NCBI RefSeq assembly: GCF_030654605.1
Contig: NZ_JAURXB010000273.1
Span: 1 to 64,000, forward strand
DNA from: Bradyrhizobium sp.
GTDB taxonomy: Bacteria; Pseudomonadota; Alphaproteobacteria; Rhizobiales; Xanthobacteraceae
DNA length: 64,000 nucleotides
Direction: 5' to 3'
Part shown: one piece after another, positions 25,432-32,933 of the stretch
Numbering within the stretch: the first letter of the stretch is position 1
How the letters are laid out: each line of letters opens with the position of its first letter
The notes under the pieces: generated by a model
Told to the model about the DNA's origin: nothing
Database searches by the model: none
The model's input: only the letters and a program-made list of their open reading frames with translations
Program-made: the position numbers and the translations under genes

Positions 25432-26409
25432 TCAGGTCCCCGGTTGCTCGCCGAGGAAGCCATCCACCGCGTCGAAGACCTGCCAGCGGTTTTTCTCCAG
25501 GAAGACCGAATGGGTGCCTTCGCCGATCTCCACCCAGCGCCGGTAAGGCGCGGATGTCAGCCTCTCAAACACGGCACGCGACATCTCGAGCGGGCAGTCG
25601 CGATCCCATTCCGCGTGGACGATCAGCACCGGAACGGTAAGGCGGTTCGGATCATACAGCGGCTTGCCGGCGGCCCAGTATTCGCGCGCGTCCTGGATCG
25701 TTCCGTTGGGCGCCATCAACTGCGCCGGACCCGGACCCGATTGACCGCTCGCAAACGTGGCATCGGCCCAGGCTTCGAACCACGCCTCCGGCAGCACTTC
25801 GGCTTTCTTGCCTTCGGGAACGCCATTGAGCCAGCGCGTTTTGGTGGCCGCCCGCTCGACGATCCGATAGGCGCCGATGGCGCCGCCGGGGTCGGCGAGG
25901 CTCGGCGTTTCCCGGGTCCATTGCGGCGCCAGCAGTACGAGCTTGTTGACGGCGGCGTTGTGGTCGGCGGTGTAGCTCGCCATCTGGGTGGTGCCCCACG
26001 ACCAGCCGATCAAATTGAGCTTGCCCACGCCGCGCCGCGACCGGATGAAGGCGACCGTGGTCGCGATGTCGCGGACCGCTACCTCGGTGCGGACGATCGG
26101 CGCGTTGTCCGCCGCCGGCATCGCCATCTCCGGCGGCCGCGTCGAGTTGCCGTAGCCCCTGATGTCGACGAGGTAGACGTCATACCCGCCGCCGGCGAGA
26201 TGATCCATCCACGACACCCCCGCCAGCGCAAGATCGAACGATGTCGACGCGGGATAGGTCGATCCGGCAACGAACAGGACGGTCTTTTCGGAAGTGAAAG
26301 TCGCGAGATCAGCCCGGCGCTTGTTGCGGACGAACAACTCGATCCCGAGCGTATCGCTGGCGATCATGATTTCTTCGGCGACGATAGATGTCGCGGCGGA
26401 TTTATCCAT
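25432..26409 (-). CDS. Alpha/beta hydrolase
   Basis: A 325-residue soluble enzyme. The nucleophile elbow is 'LNLIGWSWGTTQMASY' (Ser in G-W-S-W-G, near residue 125), the acid is Asp in 'LIVHAEWDRDCPLEM' and the base His in 'EIGEGTHSVFLE'. The oxyanion region precedes 'VYLVDIRGYGNSTRP'. AGGGAAGTCCAG precedes the ATG at 26409. No signal peptide. It is convergent with the PfpI gene and divergent from the metallo-beta-lactamase gene. Esterase, lactonase or C-C hydrolase activity are all possible. Confidence 0.87.
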   Translation of the reverse strand: MDKSAATSIVAEEIMIASDTLGIELFVRNKRRADLATFTSEKTVLFVAGSTYPASTSFDLALAGVSWMDHLAGGGYDVYLVDIRGYGNSTRPPEMAMPAADNAPIVRTEVAVRDIATTVAFIRSRRGVGKLNLIGWSWGTTQMASYTADHNAAVNKLVLLAPQWTRETPSLADPGGAIGAYRIVERAATKTRWLNGVPEGKKAEVLPEAWFEAWADATFASGQSGPGPAQLMAPNGTIQDAREYWAAGKPLYDPNRLTVPVLIVHAEWDRDCPLEMSRAVFERLTSAPYRRWVEIGEGTHSVFLEKNRWQVFDAVDGFLGEQPGT

Positions 26410-26608
26410 CTGGACTTCCCTGGTTCGCGCCGAGGCGAAGCGCCGGCCGAATGGACCGCAGCTTCTTCGGCAGGCTGCGGCAACATGCCTCTGATTGAGA
26501 TTGAATCGCAACGGGAATAGCCCGCACAGCCCGGGGTAGACTATCAGGACATCGTCCCTCCATCACAGAGGCTCCGATGCGCAAGGGACAACAATCAAGG
26601 GAGGTGGC

Positions 26609-27568
26609 ATGTTCGAAATTTCGCGTCGCGATCTGGTTCTCGGAAGCGCCGGGGCAGCACTGGTTTTCGGACTCAAGGGACCGGTATCGTTTATCGGCGC
26701 GGCGCAGGCACAGCGCGCCGCCGACAGCCTCAAATACAAGGTCGGCGATATCGAGGTCTTCAGCCTGCATGACGGGACCATCGAGCGCGTTCTCAATGAC
26801 GGCTTCGTCAAGAACGCCTCGCTCGACGAAGTCAAGAAGGCCCTGACCGCCGGCGGGATCGGACCGGACAAGTTCGACAACCCGTTCACGATGACCGCGA
26901 TCAGGACCGGCGGCAAGGTCGTGCTGTTCGACACCGGCTTCGGCGGCAACGGCCCGCCCACCGTGGGCAAACTCGCCGGCAACATGAAGGCGGCCGGCCT
27001 CGATCCCGCCACCGTCTCCACGGTCGTGATCTCGCATTTCCATCCCGATCACATCTCGGGCCTGTGGGTGAAGGAGACCAACGCCCAGGTGTTCCCGAAC
27101 GCGGAAATCCTGATGCCGGAGGTCGAATACAGGTTCTGGACCGACCCGGCGCTGGTGGAGAAACTTCCGGAGGCGGCGCGCGGCAATGTGCGGCGTATTC
27201 AGTCGACCTTCCCGACCTGGAAGAACATCAAACAATACGCCGATGGCGCCGAGGTCGCTCCCGGCGTGCGCGCCATTGCGACTCCGGGCCATACCGTCGG
27301 GCACATGTCGTTCCTGGTGGCATCGGGCGGGCAGCAGCTGTTCATCCAGGGCGATGTCACCGGCATCCACCAGCTGTTTGTGAAAAACCCCGGCTGGTTC
27401 TCGATGTTCGATGCCGACGGTCCGAAGGCGGAGGCCACCCGCCGCGCCTTCTTCGATCGCGTGATCGCCGAAAAGGGCATGATCGCCGGCTATCATTTCG
27501 GCTTCCCCAATGTCGGCACGCTGTCGAAAGACGGCAACGGCTATGCGTTCGCCGCCGTCAAGGCGTGA
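26609..27568 (+). CDS. Tat-exported metallo-beta-lactamase-fold hydrolase
   Basis: A 319-residue precursor. The N-terminus has a twin-arginine motif (SRRDLVLG) and a hydrophobic stretch ending 'GAAQAQ'. The zinc signature is 'VVISHFHPDHISGL' (HxHxDH), with further ligands in 'TPGHTVGHMSFLV', 'QGDVTGIH' and 'AGYHFGFPNVG'. This spacing is that of the AttM/AhlD lactonase and related lineage; substrate is not known. Tat export means the metal is loaded in the cytoplasm and the enzyme acts in the periplasm, where the multicopper oxidase also acts. A strong terminator follows. Confidence 0.9.
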   Translation: MFEISRRDLVLGSAGAALVFGLKGPVSFIGAAQAQRAADSLKYKVGDIEVFSLHDGTIERVLNDGFVKNASLDEVKKALTAGGIGPDKFDNPFTMTAIRTGGKVVLFDTGFGGNGPPTVGKLAGNMKAAGLDPATVSTVVISHFHPDHISGLWVKETNAQVFPNAEILMPEVEYRFWTDPALVEKLPEAARGNVRRIQSTFPTWKNIKQYADGAEVAPGVRAIATPGHTVGHMSFLVASGGQQLFIQGDVTGIHQLFVKNPGWFSMFDADGPKAEATRRAFFDRVIAEKGMIAGYHFGFPNVGTLSKDGNGYAFAAVKA

Positions 27569-27594
27569 CGCTGCCCGGCCGATTTGAAAGCATC

Positions 27595-27624
27595 AAAGGC
27601 GCCGTGCCCGCACGGCGCCTTTTT
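27595..27624 (+). terminator. Intrinsic terminator after the MBL gene
   Basis: AAAGGCGCCGTG pairs with CACGGCGCCTTT around a CCCG loop and is followed by a T-run. This is the best rho-independent terminator in the window and separates the MBL gene from radC. Confidence 0.9.
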
Positions 27625-27683
27625 GCTGGTCAGAATCGGCGGCTGCCCGGCACTTCAGAGTTGCAAAACCCGGCCCACACGGC

Positions 27684-28421
27684 ATGCTTGGTCCGATGCC
27701 AGGCAAGACCAGCAAGACCCAGGACATGGACAAGGACCAGCCCGCCGAGACGCCGCATTACCATGGCCATCGGGAGCGGCTGCGCGAGCGTTTTTACAGC
27801 GCCGGACCGGATGCGTTGAGCGACTACGAACTGCTGGAGATGGCGCTGTTTCCGGCATTGCCGCGGCGCGATACCAAGCCGCTGGCCAAGGCGCTCTTGA
27901 AGAAATTCGGTTCGTTCGCAGAAGTGGTGCATGCTCCGGAAGCACGGCTGCGCGAAGTGGACGGGGTCAAGGATGCGTCGGTCACCCAGCTCAAGCTGCT
28001 CGCCGCCGCCGCCCAACGTATTGCAAAAGGCGAGATCAAGCGCAGCATCGCGCTGTCGTCCTGGAACGACGTGATCGGCTATTGCCGCACCGGCATGGCG
28101 TTCGCCGACAAGGAGCAGTTTCGCATCCTGTTCCTCGACAAGCGCAACCAGTTGATCGCTGACGAAGTACAGCAGACCGGCACGGTCGACCACACCCCGG
28201 TCTATCCGCGCGAAGTGATCAAACGCGCGCTGGAACTGTCGGCCACCGCGCTGATCCTGGTTCACAACCACCCCTCCGGCGACCCGACGCCGTCGAGTGC
28301 GGATATCCAGATGACAAAGGCGATCGTCGACATCGCCAGCCCGCTCGGCATTTCCGTGCACGATCACATCATCGTCGGCAAGAACGGGCACGCGAGCCTG
28401 AAGGGGATGCGGTTGATTTGA
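27684..28421 (+). CDS. radC: RadC/JAB-domain protein
   Basis: A 245-residue protein with an N-terminal helix-hairpin-helix-like part ('[32 protein letters not shown]') and a C-terminal JAMM metalloprotease-like domain ('[22 protein letters not shown]', metal ligands His-x-His and Asp). This is the normal RadC size and order. The cellular role of the family is still debated. ATGs at 27684, 27696 and 27726 are in frame. The last codons (LKGMRLI-stop) are duplicated at 30746-30768, which marks this gene end as a possible integration site. Confidence 0.93.
   Translation: MLGPMPGKTSKTQDMDKDQPAETPHYHGHRERLRERFYSAGPDALSDYELLEMALFPALPRRDTKPLAKALLKKFGSFAEVVHAPEARLREVDGVKDASVTQLKLLAAAAQRIAKGEIKRSIALSSWNDVIGYCRTGMAFADKEQFRILFLDKRNQLIADEVQQTGTVDHTPVYPREVIKRALELSATALILVHNHPSGDPTPSSADIQMTKAIVDIASPLGISVHDHIIVGKNGHASLKGMRLI
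28398..28421 (+). other. Putative attachment site (left copy) at the 3' end of radC
   Basis: TGAAGGGGATGCGGTTGAT plus TTGA forms the end of radC. A copy with only two mismatches lies at 30746-30768, and a further shared GGCAAGAAC occurs just upstream of both copies. This is the geometry left by site-specific insertion into a gene end. No integrase is present now. Confidence 0.5.
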
Positions 28422-28548
28422 GAGGTGACATCGAGACAGCGAAGCGGCTTGCTCACGGACCGTTTGCGGCGATCATCGTGATCTCTGGGTCCCACCCGTC
28501 CGGTAGACTCGGTGGGCCTACGGACTCCAAATCGAGCCGGACGAACGA

Positions 28549-29412
28549 CTAGATGATCGATTGGTACGTCTCAGTGTCCCGTGCCCAGTGGATGACGGCA
28601 TCGAAATCCTTAGCGAGAAGGTGCGTAAGGTCGAGCGAGGACCGGCGGTTGACACCCACTGGGCTATCAACCTGAACAATGGCAATCTTGTCACCGCCCA
28701 CCCGTCGCACGATGTCCGGCGGAAATTCATGTGCGTAATCGCGGCGACAATTCCAGACGGTTGTGCGCACCACCTTGCCCACGGGCGTCGCGAAGCGAAA
28801 TATCCACGGCACTTCTTCCTGTTCGACGCCAGCCGCCGAATAGAGTGCTGGCGGTGGCGGGCGATCTAGCATCGCCGCTTTCTGCGCTTTGATCTGGCGG
28901 CGTTGTGCAGCCGTTAGCCTTGCGAGGGCAACGCCGTCCTCATCGAACTGGCGAATCTGGTCAGAGTAAAAGGTTTCCGCGGTGCCGGCATCATACACAT
29001 CAGAGTCCGGAAAGGCGAACAGCAAGACTCGCCCCGTGAAACTGCGCAGATGTCGAAGCACCATATCCCAGGCGACGTCTTCGTGGGCGATAGGAACAAC
29101 ATGAAGGGGCGCGCCCGGCGTCTCCATTCTCAAACGCTCGATCACGGCGATGCCAATCGCGCTGAAGCGCTCGCCGTCACCGATTGAGAAGCCAACATGG
29201 AACGTTCGCTCACCGACCGCGGCCCTAAATGCGCGAAGTGAGATTTGCGCCGAGTCGGGTATGCGGTCATCGCCGGTGAGAGCACGGATACGCGCACCGT
29301 TGATCGCCGCGACTGGGTGAAGCATATGAAGATCAATGGGGCCGTGATAGCTCTCGGACTGCGGCCAAGCCGACCGATCCTTCGATCGTTTTCTTCGCTT
29401 TGCGTCTCCCAT
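28549..29412 (-). CDS. Hypothetical protein (287 aa) in the radC-end island
   Basis: I do not recognise the family. The N-terminus MGDAKRRKRSKDRSAW is basic, of a kind seen on several unrelated small bacterial proteins. The body is mixed alpha/beta ('ERTFHVGFSIGDGERFSAIGIAVIERL', 'GRVLLFAFPDSDVYDAGTAETFYSDQI'), with no signal peptide or membrane segment. AGGAG lies seven bases before the ATG at 29412. It follows the toxin gene after 60 bases on the same strand, and base composition is slightly less G/C-biased than flanking genes, in line with a mobile cargo gene. Confidence 0.65.
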   Translation of the reverse strand: MGDAKRRKRSKDRSAWPQSESYHGPIDLHMLHPVAAINGARIRALTGDDRIPDSAQISLRAFRAAVGERTFHVGFSIGDGERFSAIGIAVIERLRMETPGAPLHVVPIAHEDVAWDMVLRHLRSFTGRVLLFAFPDSDVYDAGTAETFYSDQIRQFDEDGVALARLTAAQRRQIKAQKAAMLDRPPPPALYSAAGVEQEEVPWIFRFATPVGKVVRTTVWNCRRDYAHEFPPDIVRRVGGDKIAIVQVDSPVGVNRRSSLDLTHLLAKDFDAVIHWARDTETYQSII

Positions 29413-29472
29413 GGAGCATCTCCTATCTCCTGCGCGCCCAAATCTTCTGCGCATTCGTTTGTTGATGGCAGG

Positions 29473-30003
29473 TCAACCAAAGGCGGCGATCACTGTTTCT
29501 ATTGGAAGAAACAACGTACGGCTGTCCGCTGGATACTCGATGAACTCTGCGCAAGCCATATAGAAGTCCTTTGCCGCATCGTCCTTGGCATGCACAAGTA
29601 CGGCGCCGATGCCGATACTCTGGGAGGCGACCGCGATGCGACGAAGCGCATCCGACAGCAAATCGGCTCCCAGCCCGCGGCCGGCGTAATCGCGGCTAAC
29701 CGCCAGACGGCCAATTACCGAAATCGGAATCGTATCAGGCGCATTGCGCCGCACCTTGCCCGGAGCAGACGCTCGCTCAACGGCCCCGGCGGAAATGCAG
29801 AAATAGGCGACGCCCCGATTGCCATCACAAACGACATAGGTACGAGAGAACCGGCTCTCATTTTTGAGAGCGCGCTGCCTTAGCCAATCATTCAAAGCTG
29901 GCTCGCCGCAGTCGAAATCAGAAAGATCATGTTCCGCCGTCAACGGAACGGGCGCCAAAAGCTTCGTTTGCCGGCCCTGCGAGGTGCGGGTTATTTTTCC
30001 CAT
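29473..30003 (-). CDS. GNAT-fold toxin of a type II toxin-antitoxin system (TacT/AtaT-like)
   Basis: A 176-residue acetyltransferase. 'FDCGEPALNDWLRQRALKNESRFSRTYVVCD' is the characteristic N-terminal region of TacT-type toxins, and the acetyl-CoA loop is 'VIGRLAVSRDYAGRGLGADLL'. The conserved Tyr near 'KDFYMACAEF' is present. Known members acetylate aminoacyl-tRNA and stop translation; this is family knowledge. The start overlaps the end of the DUF1778 gene by 13 bases, the standard antitoxin-first order. Confidence 0.88.
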   Translation of the reverse strand: MGKITRTSQGRQTKLLAPVPLTAEHDLSDFDCGEPALNDWLRQRALKNESRFSRTYVVCDGNRGVAYFCISAGAVERASAPGKVRRNAPDTIPISVIGRLAVSRDYAGRGLGADLLSDALRRIAVASQSIGIGAVLVHAKDDAAKDFYMACAEFIEYPADSRTLFLPIETVIAAFG

Positions 30004-30332
30004 GCCGGGGCTCGACGCAACAGGGAACGCAGCTTTGGCCCCGGCGCCGGGGGATTATCGAGCGCATGGACAAAAGCGTCATATCGCTCGGGACCAAGCA
30101 TGAACAGGCGCTGATCGAGAAGTACATCGATCGCGACCTTCCGGGCACTGTCGATCATGAACTCGGTACGCGTCTTGCCCAGCACGGCCGCCGCGTCGTC
30201 GATGAGCTGGCGCGTATGGGCCTCAATGCGCAAATTGATGCTGCCCTTTGTCTCCGCAGCCGAAGGACGCTCCGCAACCGCGACGGTTCCGGCGCCCGGC
30301 CTGCTTAATGATGCGGCGCGATCTTTTGCCAT
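29991..30332 (-). CDS. DUF1778 antitoxin (TacA-like)
   Basis: A 113-residue protein. Residues ~30-80 form a ribbon-helix-helix-like DUF1778 domain ('GSINLRIEAHTRQLIDDAAAVLGKTRTEFMIDSARKVAIDVL'), and the C-terminal tail 'DAFVHALDNPPAPGPKLRSLLRR' is the part that usually wraps and blocks the GNAT toxin. The first 25 residues are an unusual low-complexity extension. No Shine-Dalgarno sequence is seen; the predicted transcription start coincides with the ATG, so the mRNA may be leaderless. Confidence 0.88.
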   Translation of the reverse strand: MAKDRAASLSRPGAGTVAVAERPSAAETKGSINLRIEAHTRQLIDDAAAVLGKTRTEFMIDSARKVAIDVLLDQRLFMLGPERYDAFVHALDNPPAPGPKLRSLLRRAPAWEK

Positions 30333-30338
30333 ACGCTA

Positions 30339-30367
30339 TATATTGGTGACTGTATCCACATTGTCAA
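30339..30367 (-). promoter_or_regulatory. Promoter of the toxin-antitoxin operon
   Basis: On the minus strand TTGACA (30367-30362) is followed after 17 bases by AATATA (30344-30339; TATATA overlaps it at 30342-30337). The expected transcription start is at about 30332, the first base of the antitoxin ATG. TATTG and CAATA flank the spacer and may be part of an autoregulatory operator. Confidence 0.6.
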
Positions 30368-30745
30368 TACAACTTAGATCCAAGCGTAATGTCGCCTTTC
30401 GGTCTGATAGCCGTTGACGCTCCAATGACCGTTGTCTGCGCGGAATGTTGTGAAGACCGCCGCCGCTTCACAGCAATGTTACGGCTTCAGGCTGCCCTTG
30501 ATTTTCTCAAGGCCCCGACAGGGGATCGACGAACAGACACTCGTAGTTGGGCCTCACGTTCTCCCGCTCGGCGTCGTCGAAGAATCCTCAGCGAATCCGA
30601 GCTGGGAAGACATGTCGCCGTCTGTCGTCCATTTTGCCAAGGCATCGCCGAACGGGAGGAGCGAGTACGACAATTCGCTCTCTGTTCTTCACAATAGACG
30701 ATTGGAGGCGCGCAACCGTTTCGGAATGGGCAAGAACCATGAACG

Positions 30746-30768
30746 TGAAGGGGATGAGGTTGATCTGA
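30746..30768 (+). other. Putative attachment site (right copy), diverged radC 3' end
   Basis: TGAAGGGGATGAGGTTGAT plus CTGA differs from the radC end at two positions, and its frame still reads KGMRLI-stop. GGCAAGAAC precedes it as in radC, but the bases between are changed and shortened, so it is not simply a second radC. Confidence 0.5.
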
Positions 30769-31031
30769 CCAATAAACAACTTGAGATTGTTTTTTGTCGG
30801 AGCTATGCTTTCCGCTATTGCGCCTTGAGTGCGACGCCCGCCATGGCGACCGCTCGCGACAAGATCGAGGTTGTGGTCCGGACGCGAGACGGGCTCCTCG
30901 ACGGCGGACTGCGAACGCTGGCAGCCACGTCGATGATGGCCGCCTCCGGCCGATCGCCGTCATTCAAGGTCGGTGCGCGATAACGGATCAGCGGCATTGT
31001 AGCGCCGGCCACGGCGTTCAGGGTGGGATAC

Positions 31032-31376
31032 ATGGCTGATCAATTTCCCGCGGTAGGCCACAAATACCTGGTCGCTTTCACGGCCGACGACGGCAGCGGC
31101 GGCTTCAGGGTACAGCTCGACTTTCATTCCGAGAGCTCGATGACCTATACCGGGGTGAGGCCTGACGGTTCGCTGAGTGGCAACTCCGAGACCGTTAACA
31201 TCACCGTCGAGCCGATCAGGGACCTGCTCTTCCTGGTGACATGGAAGGAGCAGGGCGGCATGACCGTCGTTCATCTGGAGGACTACAGGGACAATACCAT
31301 CATCACCTGCATCACCGCCCCCGGGCCCGATCCGACATTCTCCAGGTTTCACGGCACGATGACGCAAACTTCCTGA
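31032..31376 (+). CDS. MoaF-like small protein
   Basis: A 114-residue soluble protein predicted to be a lipocalin-like barrel. 'KYLVAFTADDGSGGFRVQLDFHSESSMTYTGV', 'ETVNITVEPIRDLLFLVTWKEQGGMTVVHLEDYRDNTIITCIT' and the final 'FSRFHGTMTQ' match the pattern of MoaF-related proteins. Their function is poorly known despite the name. AGGGTGGGATAC precedes the ATG at 31032. It is convergent with the DedA gene and lies just outside the radC-end island. Confidence 0.7.
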   Translation: MADQFPAVGHKYLVAFTADDGSGGFRVQLDFHSESSMTYTGVRPDGSLSGNSETVNITVEPIRDLLFLVTWKEQGGMTVVHLEDYRDNTIITCITAPGPDPTFSRFHGTMTQTS

Positions 31377-31403
31377 CGCTGTTTCCGAGTTGCGTTCGGC
31401 GTC

Positions 31404-32063
31404 TCAGATGGCCCGCTCCGCCACGCGCTCGAGTTTCTTGCTCACGATCCAGGAGACGCCGAGGAACAGGACCAGCATCACCAGGCCGAGGCCGGACGAG
31501 GCGTCGTTCATCATCTTCTCCGAAACCTGGCCGAAGGCATAGCCGGCCGAGACCGTTACGCAGGACCACAGGCCCGCCGCGACGAAATTGAGCGCGAGGA
31601 AGGTGGACCAGGGCAGCTGCGACATCCCATAGGCAAAGCCGGCGACACCGCGAATGCCGTGCGGATAGCGATGCAGCAGGATCATCCAGATGTAGTGGCG
31701 GTCGGCCAGCCGGGCCGCGGTCTGCACCGCGCGCGTAATCCTGGAGGAGGACGATCCAAGCCAGCGGGTGCCGTAACGCCGCCCGATCCAGAACCGGATG
31801 ACGTCGCCGGTAAAGCTGCCGATCCAGCACACCGCGATGACGGTGCCGAAACTCAGCGCGCCCGAATGCGAGGCGTAGCCCGCGAACAGCGTCAGCAGCA
31901 GGCTGTGCGACGACGCGTACGCGAACATCAGGCTGTAGACCGTGTTGCCGTGCTGGCGGATGAGTTCGAAGAACGAAGTGAGGTCGGAGGGAAACAGCAA
32001 GCGGGCTCCAGTTCGAAGGCTTGTCACCGCAGTTTCGGGTGACGGGGCACTTGGGATTAGCAT
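31404..32063 (-). CDS. DedA/SNARE-associated family membrane protein
   Basis: About 219 residues with four to five hydrophobic segments. The family signature is 'HRYPHGIRGVAGFAYGMSQLPWSTFLALNFVAAGLWS', with the Arg-x-x-P-x-x-R-like motif and an Asn-x-x-x-x-x-x-W, and 'WIGSFTGDVIRFWIGRRYG' upstream. DedA proteins are inner-membrane proteins, some acting as undecaprenyl-phosphate or phospholipid flippases. The start at 32063 is tentative; the frame stays open upstream across the divergent TetR gene, which is a shadow. Divergent from the TetR-desaturase operon. Confidence 0.85.
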   Translation of the reverse strand: MLIPSAPSPETAVTSLRTGARLLFPSDLTSFFELIRQHGNTVYSLMFAYASSHSLLLTLFAGYASHSGALSFGTVIAVCWIGSFTGDVIRFWIGRRYGTRWLGSSSSRITRAVQTAARLADRHYIWMILLHRYPHGIRGVAGFAYGMSQLPWSTFLALNFVAAGLWSCVTVSAGYAFGQVSEKMMNDASSGLGLVMLVLFLGVSWIVSKKLERVAERAI

Positions 32064-32168
32064 GCGGCCGGATGTTTCCTGCGAGACATGCGGTCGCAGC
32101 GCCAGCCGCCCCGACGGCGAGATCGCCATCACACCGAAGTTGATCCGCCAGAACAGGTTACGGGAAAA

Positions 32169-32197
32169 TTGACAGATTTGTTTGCATGACATACAAA
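32169..32197 (+). promoter_or_regulatory. Promoter of the tetR-desaturase operon
   Basis: TTGACA (32169-32174), 17-base spacer, TACAAA (32192-32197). Transcription should start near 32204, leaving a leader of about 31 bases before the TetR ATG. Confidence 0.7.
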
Positions 32198-32198
32198 C
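32180..32198. promoter_or_regulatory. TetR-type operator overlapping the promoter
   Basis: GTTTGCATG-A-CATACAAAC is a 19-bp dyad with one mismatch. It covers the spacer and -10 box of the tetR-desaturase promoter, the position expected for autorepression. Confidence 0.7.
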
Positions 32199-32234
32199 AC
32201 CTTGATACCAGCACTGGCGCAACGACGAGGACGG

Positions 32235-32933
32235 ATGAAGCGCGCTTCCACGCGAGATCGTGCTCCCAAGCACACCGTACGCGCCACGCGCACCGCGGGC
32301 CGGCAAATGCGCTCGCGTCTTCTCGATACCGCGAGCCGTCTGTTCAAGGAGCAAGGGCTGGCGGCCGTATCGATTGCCGCGATCGCCGCCGCGGCCGACG
32401 CCTTTCCGAGCCAGATCACCTACTACTTTCGCACCAAGGAAGCGCTGTTCGTCGAAGCGGCCTGCCGCGACGTGCTCTATGTGGCGCGCGCCGCCGAGCA
32501 GCATGCGGGCAAGCAACTCTCCCCGTCGGATTATACCCGAGCGCTGGTCGACAGCGTGATGGGCGCGGATGCGGTCGGCTTCTTCGTCGAGGCGATGACG
32601 CTGACCCGGCGCCGCCAGGATCTGGCGCCGCTGGTGGAGCGGACGGTCGAGCGGCTGCACGCGGAAGGCTTGCGCGCCTATGCGGCCGAGATGGCGGCGC
32701 GTGGCTGGCAGTCGCGGCTCGATCCCGAAATTAGCGCGCGGCGCTTCTGGACCATCGCGATCGGCGTCACCCTGGAAGGTCAGGCGATGGGCCGCTCGCC
32801 AGACGATCTGGCCGCCGTGATGCTGCGCCTGCTCGGCCCGCAGGCCAATGCGCCTGCCGATGCCACGCGGCTCAGGCTCGTCACAGCAGGAAATTCCGCT
32901 CCCCGCGAATCGGGCAAGGAGAAACAGCCATGA
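32235..32933 (+). CDS. TetR family transcriptional regulator
   Basis: A 232-residue repressor. Residues ~20-70 form the TetR helix-turn-helix ('RSRLLDTASRLFKEQGLAAVSIAAIAAAADAFPSQITYYFRTKEALF'), and the rest is a helical ligand-binding domain. GAGGACGG precedes the ATG at 32235. Its last four bases overlap the start of the desaturase gene, so both are translated together. The neighbour suggests it senses fatty acyl groups like DesT or FabR, which is inference. Confidence 0.92.
   Translation: MKRASTRDRAPKHTVRATRTAGRQMRSRLLDTASRLFKEQGLAAVSIAAIAAAADAFPSQITYYFRTKEALFVEAACRDVLYVARAAEQHAGKQLSPSDYTRALVDSVMGADAVGFFVEAMTLTRRRQDLAPLVERTVERLHAEGLRAYAAEMAARGWQSRLDPEISARRFWTIAIGVTLEGQAMGRSPDDLAAVMLRLLGPQANAPADATRLRLVTAGNSAPRESGKEKQP

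Larger units (their letters stand above)
30333..31031. other. Non-coding/decayed stretch containing the right copy of the radC end
   Basis: About 700 bases without a gene I can support. Open frames exist on both strands but have no family resemblance and no good ribosome sites. The recognisable items are the toxin-antitoxin promoter and a diverged copy of the radC 3' end at 30746-30768. The stretch may be what is left of the right arm of an inserted element. Confidence 0.5.

Noticed and set aside
30432..30983. A 183-codon plus-strand frame right of the toxin-antitoxin genes
   Set aside because: No family resemblance, no ribosome site, and it runs through the diverged radC end; treated as decayed sequence.
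32064..32660. N-terminal extension of the DedA protein
   Set aside because: It is antisense to the TetR gene and crosses its promoter and operator.
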